Positions 34,069 to 41,898 of a DNA stretch of 50,747 nucleotides are shown one piece after another; the stretch's first letter is position 1; each line of letters begins with the position of its first letter. Below the pieces are notes generated by a model. The model ran no database searches, was not told the DNA's origin, and saw only the letters and a list, made by a program, of their open reading frames with translations. The position numbers and the translations under genes are program-made. Source of the stretch: an uncultured Prevotella sp. (GTDB lineage: Bacteria > Bacteroidota > Bacteroidia > Bacteroidales > Bacteroidaceae); the NCBI GenBank assembly GCA_944320285.1, contig CALUGX010000004.1:1-50747 (forward strand), read 5' to 3'.

Positions 34069-34159
34069 ATCACTATATTTTTAATCTTCAAAAACAAATA
34101 ATTACAGGCTTTTTTATTCCTTTCATGGACTTATTCAGAGAAATGTTTTCATGTATGCC

Positions 34160-34212
34160 GTCCGGGTTTAATGAGGATTATAGCCGGCTATTTGGCGAAT
34201 TAAATCCGGGAC
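34160..34212. repeat. Nested inverted repeat upstream of hlyD
   Basis: Outer imperfect arms (GTCCGGGTTTAAT and ATTAAATCCGGGAC) surround a perfect 12-bp palindrome ATAGCCGGCTAT (34180-34191). The 252-bp gap between tolC and hlyD shows nothing else recognisable. It may bind a regulator or shape the mRNA. Confidence 0.4.
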
Positions 34213-34320
34213 GCAGACCTGAAACTGTCTGAAAAAAGCCTGAGAAAATCACTTTATGACAAATTTTGAACAGGCTCTTAAACTTACCGTAAAACGGTAT
34301 GACCGCAATACCGCACGACC

Positions 34321-35574
34321 TTAAATATTATTCAGATACTTGATTTTGTAAATCTCCTGCAACAGTTGCACCTCGTGCAGCCGCTTGCAGAGCTGAGCCT
34401 CGCTCACGGCGTTGATGTCCCTGAGCATCTCATTCACGGTCTCCGTGCCGTTGGCCACTCTTACTTCAGCCTTGTTGCGTATGCGGCGGCGCAGCGTTAT
34501 TATCTCGTCGTCTTGCCTTATCTGCTCTTTCAGATTGTCGATGACTCCGCCTTGTAGTTCGATTTGCAGCCTTGTATTGAACAGGAAGGCATCGCGCTCA
34601 GACTGCACGGTGCGCCGCTCCACATCTAATTTGCGGCGGTCGCCGGACCGTGTGTAGAGCGAACCGAAGTTCCACGTCAACGTAAGGCCTACTTTATAAT
34701 AGGCATCGAAGCCATCGTTGAACATATCAAGGCCGGGATTGCCATAGCCTCCACGGGCGAACACTCCTACACGCGGACGCAACCCTGTGTCGAGAGCGTC
34801 CCGCCGGACGTCTAAAAGGCGGTCTTGCGCAGCGTAGAGGGCCAGCTCCGGACGGCGGTTTGCGGCCGTTACGTCATAATCCGGCGACGGCCTGACAAAC
34901 GTAACGCTGTCGCCGAAGTCAACACCGGCAAACGTTTCAAGCATACACAGGTATGTCTTGCGTTGCGTCAGCAGGCTCGTTTCCTTCTGGCACGCCTTCA
35001 CCTGCTCCACCTTTACGGCGTCAATGTCGGTCTGATTGGCCACTCCGCCCCTAACCATAGCCTCGACCGAGGCCAACGACAAAGCCAAATCATCCTTCAG
35101 CACACGCACTTGCGCTATCTGTTCGTCAAGCACGAGTATGCCGAAAAACAACTCGTCTACACGCCGGTTGACGTCATACATCGCCACACTTACCTTCTCA
35201 CGACTTACGTCGCCTTGCGCCTCGGCCATGCGTTTGGCCGAAGATACGGCGCCTCCGTCGTAAAGTTGCTGGCTTATAGTTACGTTCACGTCATACTGGT
35301 CTTTACCTATCGCCGGGATGTCGATGTCAGGCAAGTTGACGGGTATGGCCGTCACGTCGCTCTGGTAGGTTGCCGTGCCGTTGACGCCAACCTGCGGCAA
35401 CCAGGCTTTTGCCGCGTTCGTCACGGTCAGACGGCGGCTCTGCTCCACCAAATCGTACTGCCGTATTACGGGATAGTTGTCACGCGCCAAAGCCTTACAC
35501 TGCTCCAAAGTCACCTGGGCGGTGCATACGCCGTGGCACAAGGCGGCAAAAAAGCATATAAACAGATGTTTCAT
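34321..35574 (-). CDS. TolC-family outer-membrane efflux protein
   Basis: The 417-residue protein has a signal peptide (LFICFFAALCHGVCTAQ) and the duplicated outer-membrane-efflux-protein repeats (about residues 20-200 and 225-410), with long amphipathic helices and the PQVGVNGTATYQSD and RVGVFARGGYGNPGLDMF strand regions. It should form the trimeric channel for the HlyD/ABC exporter encoded downstream. It is the first gene of the operon, divergent from the AraC-family regulator. Confidence 0.92.
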   Translation of the reverse strand: MKHLFICFFAALCHGVCTAQVTLEQCKALARDNYPVIRQYDLVEQSRRLTVTNAAKAWLPQVGVNGTATYQSDVTAIPVNLPDIDIPAIGKDQYDVNVTISQQLYDGGAVSSAKRMAEAQGDVSREKVSVAMYDVNRRVDELFFGILVLDEQIAQVRVLKDDLALSLASVEAMVRGGVANQTDIDAVKVEQVKACQKETSLLTQRKTYLCMLETFAGVDFGDSVTFVRPSPDYDVTAANRRPELALYAAQDRLLDVRRDALDTGLRPRVGVFARGGYGNPGLDMFNDGFDAYYKVGLTLTWNFGSLYTRSGDRRKLDVERRTVQSERDAFLFNTRLQIELQGGVIDNLKEQIRQDDEIITLRRRIRNKAEVRVANGTETVNEMLRDINAVSEAQLCKRLHEVQLLQEIYKIKYLNNI

Positions 35575-35603
35575 ATCATTAAGTTGAATATTGTTTTCGG
35601 GTG

Positions 35604-35611
35604 CAAAGATA
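35604..35611 (-). promoter_or_regulatory. -7 box of the efflux operon
   Basis: TATCTTTG on the minus strand (complement of 35604-35611) matches TAnnTTTG, 29 nt before the tolC start. No -33 TTTG is seen, which suits an activator-dependent promoter. Confidence 0.5.
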
Positions 35612-35706
35612 GCAGGCTTTGCCGCTTGAGCGTTTCCTTATACGTCAATATAATGTCCCTTTTGTATTATCATATCGACTTATAGCACATTTTAGACCAT
35701 AATATA

Positions 35707-35737
35707 TTGGCAAAACAAACTTTTTGGGGTAATTTTG
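35707..35737 (+). promoter_or_regulatory. Promoter of the AraC-family gene
   Basis: TTG at 35707-35709 and TAATTTTG at 35730-35737 are 20 bp apart; the start codon is at 35748, only 10 nt after the -7 box. Confidence 0.6.
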
Positions 35738-35747
35738 CAAAACAACA

Positions 35748-36665
35748 ATGAAACAAAAAAGGATGAAAAACAAATCGCCCGAAAGGTTCTCATTCCACGA
35801 ATTAAGCATACTGCTGGGCTGCGCCAACAACGCCGACGCACCTGAAATATTCATTGGCAAGGGCCTGGCAATGCTCTATAACGGGCACAGGGAACTTCAG
35901 AAGATTTTACAGACAGACACTCCTTACCTTATGGAAGATTTAAGGATGGGCTACGTAAGGAAAGGTAAAATAAGGCTTACGGTAAACCTTATTGAACGCG
36001 AATACGGCGCGGGGACGTTCGCATACATATCCGCCGGCAGCATAATGCAAATCAACGAGATGTCGGATGACTTTGACCTGTGCGGCATTATGATTGGCGA
36101 CGAGCGTCTGCGGGCCGCACTCGGCCAAGCCACGCCGACACTGTGTAACGGCGACACGCCGTTTTTCACGATACGCCCGACAGCCGAAGACGCCGCCACG
36201 ATAAGCGGGATGATCAGCATCATATGGGAGTTGATTAACAAAAAGAACGTCCCCGACGAGACGCTTAACAGCATGATTTCGGCCTTAATACATTATTACA
36301 ATTATCTGAAACGGCTCGAAAGCGACACCGTGGAAGATTGGACACCGCGCGGCAAGCAGTTGTTCAACACATTTATCAACCTTGTGAACACTTATGCAAA
36401 GAGTGAACGAAAACTGCAATTCTACGCCGACAAGATGTGTGTGACGGCCCGTTACCTTAGCACTGTTGTCAAACAAACAACCGGAATAACGGCAAAGGAG
36501 TGGATTGACCGTGCCGTAGTCACCAATGCCAAGGTGATGCTGAAATACAGCGACAAACAAGTGGCCGAAGTTGCTTACGCCCTTGATTTCCCAAACGTAA
36601 GTTTCTTTTGCAAGTACTTCAAGCACGCAACAGGCCAGACTCCACAAGAATACAGAAACAAATAA
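35748..36665 (+). CDS. AraC-family transcriptional regulator
   Basis: The 305-residue protein has a cupin-like N-terminal sensor region (about residues 20-175) and a C-terminal AraC double helix-turn-helix (FYADKMCVTARYLSTVVKQTTG and VAEVAYALDFPNVSFFCKYF, ending KHATGQTPQEYRN). The divergent position next to tolC makes it the likely regulator of the efflux operon. The inducer is unknown. Its leader would be very short or absent given the promoter position. Confidence 0.9.
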   Translation: MKQKRMKNKSPERFSFHELSILLGCANNADAPEIFIGKGLAMLYNGHRELQKILQTDTPYLMEDLRMGYVRKGKIRLTVNLIEREYGAGTFAYISAGSIMQINEMSDDFDLCGIMIGDERLRAALGQATPTLCNGDTPFFTIRPTAEDAATISGMISIIWELINKKNVPDETLNSMISALIHYYNYLKRLESDTVEDWTPRGKQLFNTFINLVNTYAKSERKLQFYADKMCVTARYLSTVVKQTTGITAKEWIDRAVVTNAKVMLKYSDKQVAEVAYALDFPNVSFFCKYFKHATGQTPQEYRNK

Positions 36666-36675
36666 GAAGTTTTAC

Positions 36676-36750
36676 CAATTAAGAATTAAGAAAAACACCT
36701 TTTGTAATCAAAACGACAAAGGATATTTTCTTAATTCTTAACTCTTCACT
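36676..36750. repeat. Heptad-type inverted repeat
   Basis: AAGAATTAAGAAAA (36681-36694) and TTTTCTTAATTCTT (36726-36739) are perfect complements, extended imperfectly by more heptads. It lies between convergent genes, where a two-way terminator would be useful. Confidence 0.75.
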
Positions 36751-36754
36751 TAAA

Positions 36755-37300
36755 TCATCCCTGCACGGCTGAGTCGAACCTTGTGTCTTTACTCAGGCTC
36801 ATTTGTCCTGACTGAGAAACTGTTATAAGCATCGGCACTTGGTCGTCGCTAAGCACGTCAGGATGGCCTACGCTGGCCGCAAAAACGATATGGTTTCCCT
36901 CAATATGGTCGAAAACGATACCCAACAGCGCACTTCTCTCAAGGTATTTCTCTGTTACCTGTGACGCAAAATCCTGTTTGTTGAACGTCTTTTTAAATAT
37001 CGGCTGTCCGCCGCCGGTGATTATGGCAACATCTATCACGTTGTCGTAATACTTCGCTCCGGTATCGTCCGTGATAACCGGCAGCGACGTATCGGCATGA
37101 CGCATGATGCTCACGCTACAGTCTTTTCCGTCCCATTTCACGTTTTCCATATATTTTGAGTCCTGCATCTTTACAGGTCCCGACGGGGCTTTGGGCACAG
37201 GCTTCTTTGCAATTATGTCGTTTGTGGATTTCTTCTCGCCGCAAGCTGAGAATGCGAACGCCGCCACGACGGCGATGAGCAACAGTTGTAATGCTTTCAT
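36755..37300 (-). CDS. Small lipoprotein (possibly DUF4738)
   Basis: The 181-residue protein has a lipoprotein signal (LLLIAVVAAFAFSAC-GEKK), a Lys/Pro-rich linker and a compact domain of about 130 residues (WDGKDCSVSIMRHADTSLPV through LITVSQSGQMSLSKDT). The pattern recalls DUF4738 proteins of Prevotella, but I hold this with low confidence. No catalytic motif is visible. It has its own well-formed promoter and stands alone between two inverted or divergent contexts. Confidence 0.75.
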   Translation of the reverse strand: MKALQLLLIAVVAAFAFSACGEKKSTNDIIAKKPVPKAPSGPVKMQDSKYMENVKWDGKDCSVSIMRHADTSLPVITDDTGAKYYDNVIDVAIITGGGQPIFKKTFNKQDFASQVTEKYLERSALLGIVFDHIEGNHIVFAASVGHPDVLSDDQVPMLITVSQSGQMSLSKDTRFDSAVQG

Positions 37301-37324
37301 TTACGTATTATTGGTTTAATGGCG

Positions 37325-37355
37325 CAAAAGTAGTATAAAATGATTAAAATGCAAA
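37325..37355 (-). promoter_or_regulatory. Promoter of the small lipoprotein gene
   Basis: On the minus strand TTTG (complement of 37352-37355) and TACTTTTG (complement of 37325-37332) are 19 bp apart, 24 nt before the start codon. Confidence 0.75.
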
Positions 37356-37383
37356 ACAAAATGCCGTTTCACATCTCTTTTAT

Positions 37384-37414
37384 TTTGAAATTCAAACCTT
37401 TTACGCTATTTTTG
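37384..37414 (+). promoter_or_regulatory. Promoter of the DUF4230 gene pair
   Basis: TTTG at 37384-37387 and TATTTTTG at 37407-37414 are 19 bp apart. The leader to the start at 37488 contains a 7-bp hairpin, CGGTTGC (37433-37439) with GCAACCG (37457-37463). Confidence 0.7.
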
Positions 37415-37487
37415 CCACAAACAGGCGCGCAGCGGTTGCCAAAATAACTGCATTAAGCAACCGACCGCACGGCAGAAAAATACTGAT

Positions 37488-38168
37488 ATGGGAAAAACAA
37501 CATTACTAACCATCATCCTGGGCTTGGCTTTGGCGGCGTGCACCGGTGGCAAAACGCCTCCTAAAAAGACTGAAACCGTTGACACTGTACCCGTCATGGT
37601 GATGCAGATACGCAAATGCTCAAAGCTCTACACCGCCGAATACAAGGTACACAAAATAGTGACGCACGACGACAAAGTGGAACTTAAAGGGGCTTTGTTT
37701 AACCAGAAATTCAATATCGCGGTGCCGATGTCGCAGCGCAAAATAGCCATTCCCATAGAAGCAAAGCTGAAAGCGTACATCGACTTCGGCGTGTTCAGCG
37801 AGAAAAACGTGTCCGTCAACGGCGACAAGGTTGAGATAATACTTCCCGACCCTAAAGTGGAACTGACATCAAGCCGCATCAACCACAGCGAGATAAAGAA
37901 ACACGTGTCGCTCGTGCGCTCCAATTTCACCGACACGGAAATGGCCGGCTACGAACAACAAGGGCGCGAAGCGATAATCAAGAGCATACCCAAGCTCGGC
38001 ATAATAGAAATGGCCAGAGAGAGCGCGGCGCACGCCTTGATTCCCATGCTGACACGCCTCGGATACAAGGAAGAGAACATCACGATTACATTCCGCAAGG
38101 ATTTCACCTACGAGGACTTACCACTGCTCCTCAATAATAAAACCATAGAAAATGGGAAACGACAATAA
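37488..38168 (+). CDS. DUF4230 lipoprotein
   Basis: The 226-residue protein has a lipoprotein signal (LLTIILGLALAAC-TGG) followed by a DUF4230 domain (VMVMQIRKCSKLYTAEYKVHKI, IPIEAKLKAYIDFGVFSEKN, VEIILPDPKVELTSSRINH). DUF4230 proteins are envelope proteins of unknown function. The next gene is a paralogue and overlaps it by 17 nt, which implies that the two products are made together. Confidence 0.85.
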   Translation: MGKTTLLTIILGLALAACTGGKTPPKKTETVDTVPVMVMQIRKCSKLYTAEYKVHKIVTHDDKVELKGALFNQKFNIAVPMSQRKIAIPIEAKLKAYIDFGVFSEKNVSVNGDKVEIILPDPKVELTSSRINHSEIKKHVSLVRSNFTDTEMAGYEQQGREAIIKSIPKLGIIEMARESAAHALIPMLTRLGYKEENITITFRKDFTYEDLPLLLNNKTIENGKRQ

Positions 38169-38805
38169 CGGCAAAGCAAGAAAGGGCAGTATGGCGGCAG
38201 GAGTGTTGAAGAACTTAGGCCGGCTGAAGTTTGCCGTCATAGCGGCAATAGTGCTCCTGGCCGTAATCTCGGCTGCTTACTTAGTGAGGTCGTGCCGCAA
38301 CAACAGCATGACAACCGTTGTAAACGACAAGATAAACATAACGCCCACGCAAGTAAGAGCTATGAAGGAAATCGGCGAATGGGAGTTTCTGTCGATAGAA
38401 GACGAGGAGATGATCGACACCACAAGGCGAAAACTCTTCGGTACGGACGAGCTGATACGCATCTACTCTGGCACGTTGCGCCTCGGCATCGACCTTGCCG
38501 AGGCCAAGGACGACTGGCTGACGGTGACCGGCGACACGCTCACGGTGACGTTGCCGAGAGTGAAACTCTTAGACGAGGACTTCATCGACGAAGCAAAAAC
38601 ACAATCGTTCTTCGAGACCGGCACGTGGAACGATGCAGCACGCGAGGCCATGTACCAGCGTGCAAAAGAAAAAATGAAACGCCGATGCCTGACGAAAGAA
38701 AACATAACAAGCGCGAAGAATAACGCCGAGAAGCAATTTTTCCAGATGTTCAAGGCTATGGGCTTCAAGTTCGTAGTGGTAAGATTTGAGAAGCAAAGCA
38801 ATTAA
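38152..38805 (+). CDS. DUF4230 membrane protein
   Basis: The 217-residue protein has a basic N-terminus, one transmembrane helix (LKFAVIAAIVLLAVISAAYLV, about residues 25-45 in two pieces) and a DUF4230 domain (VRAMKEIGEWEFLSIEDEEM, YSGTLRLGIDLAEA, VTLPRVKLLDEDFIDE). It differs from the upstream paralogue in being anchored by a helix, not a lipid. The pair may form a complex across the periplasm; this is inference from co-translation only. Confidence 0.85.
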   Translation: MGNDNNGKARKGSMAAGVLKNLGRLKFAVIAAIVLLAVISAAYLVRSCRNNSMTTVVNDKINITPTQVRAMKEIGEWEFLSIEDEEMIDTTRRKLFGTDELIRIYSGTLRLGIDLAEAKDDWLTVTGDTLTVTLPRVKLLDEDFIDEAKTQSFFETGTWNDAAREAMYQRAKEKMKRRCLTKENITSAKNNAEKQFFQMFKAMGFKFVVVRFEKQSN

Positions 38806-38806
38806 G

Positions 38807-38926
38807 TTAAGAGTTAAGAATTAAGAGTTAAGAAAATATGCCTTGCTATTTGTTTACGAGTACACAAGTTCTTTGCCCTTTAACCAACAAAGCATATTTT
38901 CTTAACTCTTAATTCTTAACTCTTAA
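38807..38926. repeat. Heptad-type long inverted repeat (35-bp perfect arms)
   Basis: Arms 38807-38841 and 38892-38926 are perfect complements built of TTAAGAG/TTAAGAA heptads ending in AAAATATGC, with a 50-nt loop. It fills the gap between two convergent genes and its right arm contains the stop codon of the ArsG-like gene. Confidence 0.9.
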
Positions 38927-39621
38927 TTAAATAAGCAGAACACTCCCGCTCCGATGAAAAGCACCCCCACAACAACGTTAATCCACCGCTGCACGGCGCT
39001 CATACGCGTCCGCATGGCATCCGTGCAGCCAATGCCGTAAGCCACGGCCCACGCCAGAAGCACGGCGGGAACCGACGTAGCCACGGCGAAAACCACGGGC
39101 AGCAGATAGCCGCCGGCCGAGCGGACTGACAGCGGCATGAGCATACCAAAATACACTATCGCGCTCTCCGGGCAGAAAGACAGGGCAAGGAGCACGCCGA
39201 GCACCAGGCTGCCCCACACGCCGCGGAAGCGGTGCCCATGCGACGCCACGTCAGGGCAATGCTCATGTTTGTGGATGAAACGCTCAAGGATGAAATAAAG
39301 GCCTACGACTATCAGCACAGGGGCGAGCACTCTCTCGCCCCACTCGGCAAACCAACGGGCCACGGCCTCGACGCCTCCGCTGCCCCGGAACACAGCTATC
39401 AGGGCTACGCCGAGCAGCGAATAGGCCAATATCCGGCCTGAAATGTAAGCCAGACAGTTAATGAACACACTGCGGCGATGGTGCGCGTCCTTGGCCAGAT
39501 AGCCCATAGCCGCCACGTTGGCGGCAAGCGGACAGGGATGCAATGCAACCATCAGTCCTAGCAGAAAAACCGTAAGCGCGGGAACGCCGCTGTTATCTAT
39601 AACACCTTGAATGAAGTCCAT
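38923..39621 (-). CDS. ArsG/CcdA-like six-helix permease
   Basis: The 232-residue membrane protein has about six helices and two cysteine-proline motifs in paired positions (HPCPLAANVAAMGYL near residue 28 and LSFCPESAIVYFGMLMPL near 145). This is the DsbD/CcdA-like fold and closely resembles proteins annotated as ArsG-family aromatic arsenical permeases or sulfite-exporter-like proteins. The two cysteines fit thiol-electron transfer or thiolated-metalloid transport. A His-rich loop (HKHEHCPDVASHGH) lies between the halves. No ars genes are nearby, so the substrate stays open. Confidence 0.82.
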   Translation of the reverse strand: MDFIQGVIDNSGVPALTVFLLGLMVALHPCPLAANVAAMGYLAKDAHHRRSVFINCLAYISGRILAYSLLGVALIAVFRGSGGVEAVARWFAEWGERVLAPVLIVVGLYFILERFIHKHEHCPDVASHGHRFRGVWGSLVLGVLLALSFCPESAIVYFGMLMPLSVRSAGGYLLPVVFAVATSVPAVLLAWAVAYGIGCTDAMRTRMSAVQRWINVVVGVLFIGAGVFCLFN

Positions 39622-39642
39622 ATTATCCTAAAATGTGTTATG

Positions 39643-39650
39643 CAAAGTTA
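39643..39650 (-). promoter_or_regulatory. -7 box of the ArsG-like gene
   Basis: TAACTTTG on the minus strand (complement of 39643-39650) matches TAnnTTTG, 21 nt before the start codon. Confidence 0.5.
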
Positions 39651-39780
39651 TCAAAAAAAACGTCAAACATACTTCAGACCATTTATTATTTAAGAAAACT
39701 TTACACTTCGCCACAGCGTTCGGCTGCGTATTCACAACGGCGCAGCGCGGCTTTGTAACCGACTGACAATCAGCAACTTT

Positions 39781-39868
39781 GCAATATACCACATTTTACA
39801 TCACAAAAGGGCACGTTTTACGACGCGACACGAGACCTTTTATCTTACAAAAGACCTCTCCCATCGGA
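39781..39868. repeat. 22-bp dyad array, copy E (4 units)
   Basis: Units start at 39781, 39803, 39825 and 39847; the last two are degenerate. The array lies in the 445-bp gap before the restriction-modification island. The rest of that gap, 39869-40029, is AT-rich and shows no gene. Confidence 0.7.
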
Positions 39869-40029
39869 ATTTATCCGTATCCACTCGGCACGCAGCCCAC
39901 TCTCTATTCATTCCAACAAGAAACAAGCAAACAAATAATGATGAAAATAATCAGGCCTGTCACACACTACAAAAGACATTTTATATTAATCTGGCATGGT
40001 GACGGAAATAAAATGTTTTCCTTTTTTTC

Positions 40030-40062
40030 TTTGATGATTTATTAAAATTTTTCGTATGTTTG
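40030..40062 (+). promoter_or_regulatory. Promoter of the restriction-modification operon
   Basis: TTTG at 40030-40033 and TATGTTTG at 40055-40062 are 21 bp apart. The ATG at 40067 is only 4 nt after the -7 box, so the first transcript base would fall at or next to the start codon. Confidence 0.7.
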
Positions 40063-40066
40063 CATT

Positions 40067-41080
40067 ATGCAATGCAACGACAACAGTTCAACTGCCTCAA
40101 ATACGGCAAAACCGTTTTTAAAATGGGTTGGTGGTAAAGGAAAGCTCTTGACCACTATTGATATGTTATTGCCGTCAAAGTTCACAGAGAGTGACGGCAT
40201 TACTTACGTCGAGCCATTCATTGGCGGCGGGTCGGTAATGTTTTTCATGCTGCAAAAGTATGGGAATATTAAGAAAGCTGTAATCAACGACCTCAACGCC
40301 GACTTGATATTGGCATATAAAACAGTAAGGGATATGCCGGAGAAACTTATAAATAGGTTGTCCGAAATACAGAAAGAATACATCGGAATACCCGAAGAAT
40401 GCAAACGGAAAGAATTTTATTTAGCCGTGCGCAAGCGATTTAATTCAAGAGGATTGTCGGATGTTGACAATACTGCATATCTTATTTTCATGAACAAGAC
40501 TTGCTTCAACGGCCTTTACAGGGTTAATTCAAAAGGTGAATTTAACGTCCCCTTCGGGCGGTATGAGAACCCTACAATATGCGATGCGGAAACGATTTAT
40601 GCCGATAGTAAGATTTTACAGAGAGTGGAAATACTGAACTGTGACTTTGAGGAAACCGAAAAATACGCTTCGACGGACACTTTCGTATATATAGATCCAC
40701 CCTACAGACCGCTTGACGCAACATCGAATTTTAATTCTTATACAAAGGAAGCATTTGGAGATAGCGAGCAAATTCGTCTGAAAAAATTTGTAGACCGATT
40801 GTCCAAAAAAGGAAGCATGGTGATGTTAAGCAACTCAGACGGAAGAGGGCGCAACCCACAAGACACTTTTTTCGACGACTTATACGCGGACTATTCCGTG
40901 AAACGTGTATATGCTTCGCGCTCCGTCAATGCAAAAGCCGACAAACGCGGCAAACTGACCGAACTGCTTATCAGGAATTATGAAGACACTGTACAATGTG
41001 TTCAGTTACAACAAGAAAAAACTATTACATATTTGGACATTGATTATCCAGAACGATTATCTTACCAAAAAAGCGTTTAA
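40067..41080 (+). CDS. Adenine-specific DNA methyltransferase, D12 class (Dam/DpnM-like)
   Basis: The 337-residue protein has the alpha-class order of N6-adenine methyltransferase motifs: the SAM-binding FLKWVGGKG at residues 17-25 and the catalytic DPPY at 210-213 within VYIDPPYRPLD. MNKTCFNGLYRVNSKGEFNVPFG (split here: MNKTCFNGLYRVN) is characteristic of Dam/DpnM enzymes that recognise GATC. It probably protects host DNA from the endonuclease encoded next. The gene is visibly richer in A/T codons than its chromosomal neighbours, suggesting transfer. Confidence 0.92.
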   Translation: MQCNDNSSTASNTAKPFLKWVGGKGKLLTTIDMLLPSKFTESDGITYVEPFIGGGSVMFFMLQKYGNIKKAVINDLNADLILAYKTVRDMPEKLINRLSEIQKEYIGIPEECKRKEFYLAVRKRFNSRGLSDVDNTAYLIFMNKTCFNGLYRVNSKGEFNVPFGRYENPTICDAETIYADSKILQRVEILNCDFEETEKYASTDTFVYIDPPYRPLDATSNFNSYTKEAFGDSEQIRLKKFVDRLSKKGSMVMLSNSDGRGRNPQDTFFDDLYADYSVKRVYASRSVNAKADKRGKLTELLIRNYEDTVQCVQLQQEKTITYLDIDYPERLSYQKSV

Positions 41081-41124
41081 GGTATACATACCGCACGATT
41101 TTAAAATTTAAAAACAATCTTATT

Positions 41125-41898
41125 ATGGCGTCAAATAATGCTTGGAATAAAATATTTAATGACTTAAAAATTGGCGAACATGATTTCAGTAAAGCTCCTT
41201 TCGTCCTATCTGCAAAACAAATAAAGGTATCTTGTCAAAATTTTAAAGACACATCTGACAAAGAGCCGCGGATATTATGCAAACAAGACAGCAGGGAGGA
41301 CAGGCCGCAAATATTCAAAGACAACAACTTGTTCATCCTTCCAAAACATAATGGTTCATATTACATAATCCAAGGCGAAGGTTATGTAGATATACCTGAA
41401 ATTACATCTCCCATCATTTCATACAAGAGCAAACTTGATTTTGATTTGAAAAGTTCATGTGCAGGAGATTCTGAAATGCAGCATTTAGATTACGCATTTG
41501 CTAATTCGTTGATAAGAACTTTTATGGGTGATGACTCTTTAGTGCTCACTATCAGGGGACGGAAATATACTCCGAATTTTACTTTCCGCACCAATGGATA
41601 TACCCTGCCAGTGTCAAGCGTTCAAACGGAAGTTGACGCAGGGTATGAAGGACGTCATTCTGTCGTATTAATTGAAGCGAAAAACGCCAACACGAAAAAT
41701 ACAATAATACGGCAATTATATTATCCGTTTAGGCAATGGACGGAGGTGACGAGAAAGACCGTCCATCCTGTATTTTTTGAAAAGCGCAACATAAACAAAG
41801 AGGATGTTTTTTACATTTGGCAATATAAATTCTCAGACCCTAACGATTATGACAGTATTGTTTTGGTAAAATCTAATAGATACCGAATTATAAAATGA
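41125..41898 (+). CDS. Type II restriction endonuclease (PD-(D/E)xK fold)
   Basis: The 257-residue protein lies between two methyltransferase genes. A PD-(D/E)xK-like active site is visible: E169-V170-D171, then E184-A185-K186 in VVLIEAKN. An N-terminal region (PRILCKQDSREDRPQIF, NLFILPKHNGSYYII) probably shapes DNA binding. The assignment rests on this motif and gene context; the target GATC is inferred from the flanking methyltransferases and from GATC scarcity in the window. It overlaps the next start by 4 nt (ATGA). It is strongly AT-rich. Confidence 0.8.
   Translation: MASNNAWNKIFNDLKIGEHDFSKAPFVLSAKQIKVSCQNFKDTSDKEPRILCKQDSREDRPQIFKDNNLFILPKHNGSYYIIQGEGYVDIPEITSPIISYKSKLDFDLKSSCAGDSEMQHLDYAFANSLIRTFMGDDSLVLTIRGRKYTPNFTFRTNGYTLPVSSVQTEVDAGYEGRHSVVLIEAKNANTKNTIIRQLYYPFRQWTEVTRKTVHPVFFEKRNINKEDVFYIWQYKFSDPNDYDSIVLVKSNRYRIIK

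Noticed and set aside
1715-39868. 22-bp arrays as CRISPR arrays
   Set aside because: The units are contiguous and degenerate, with no unique spacers, and no cas genes are present.
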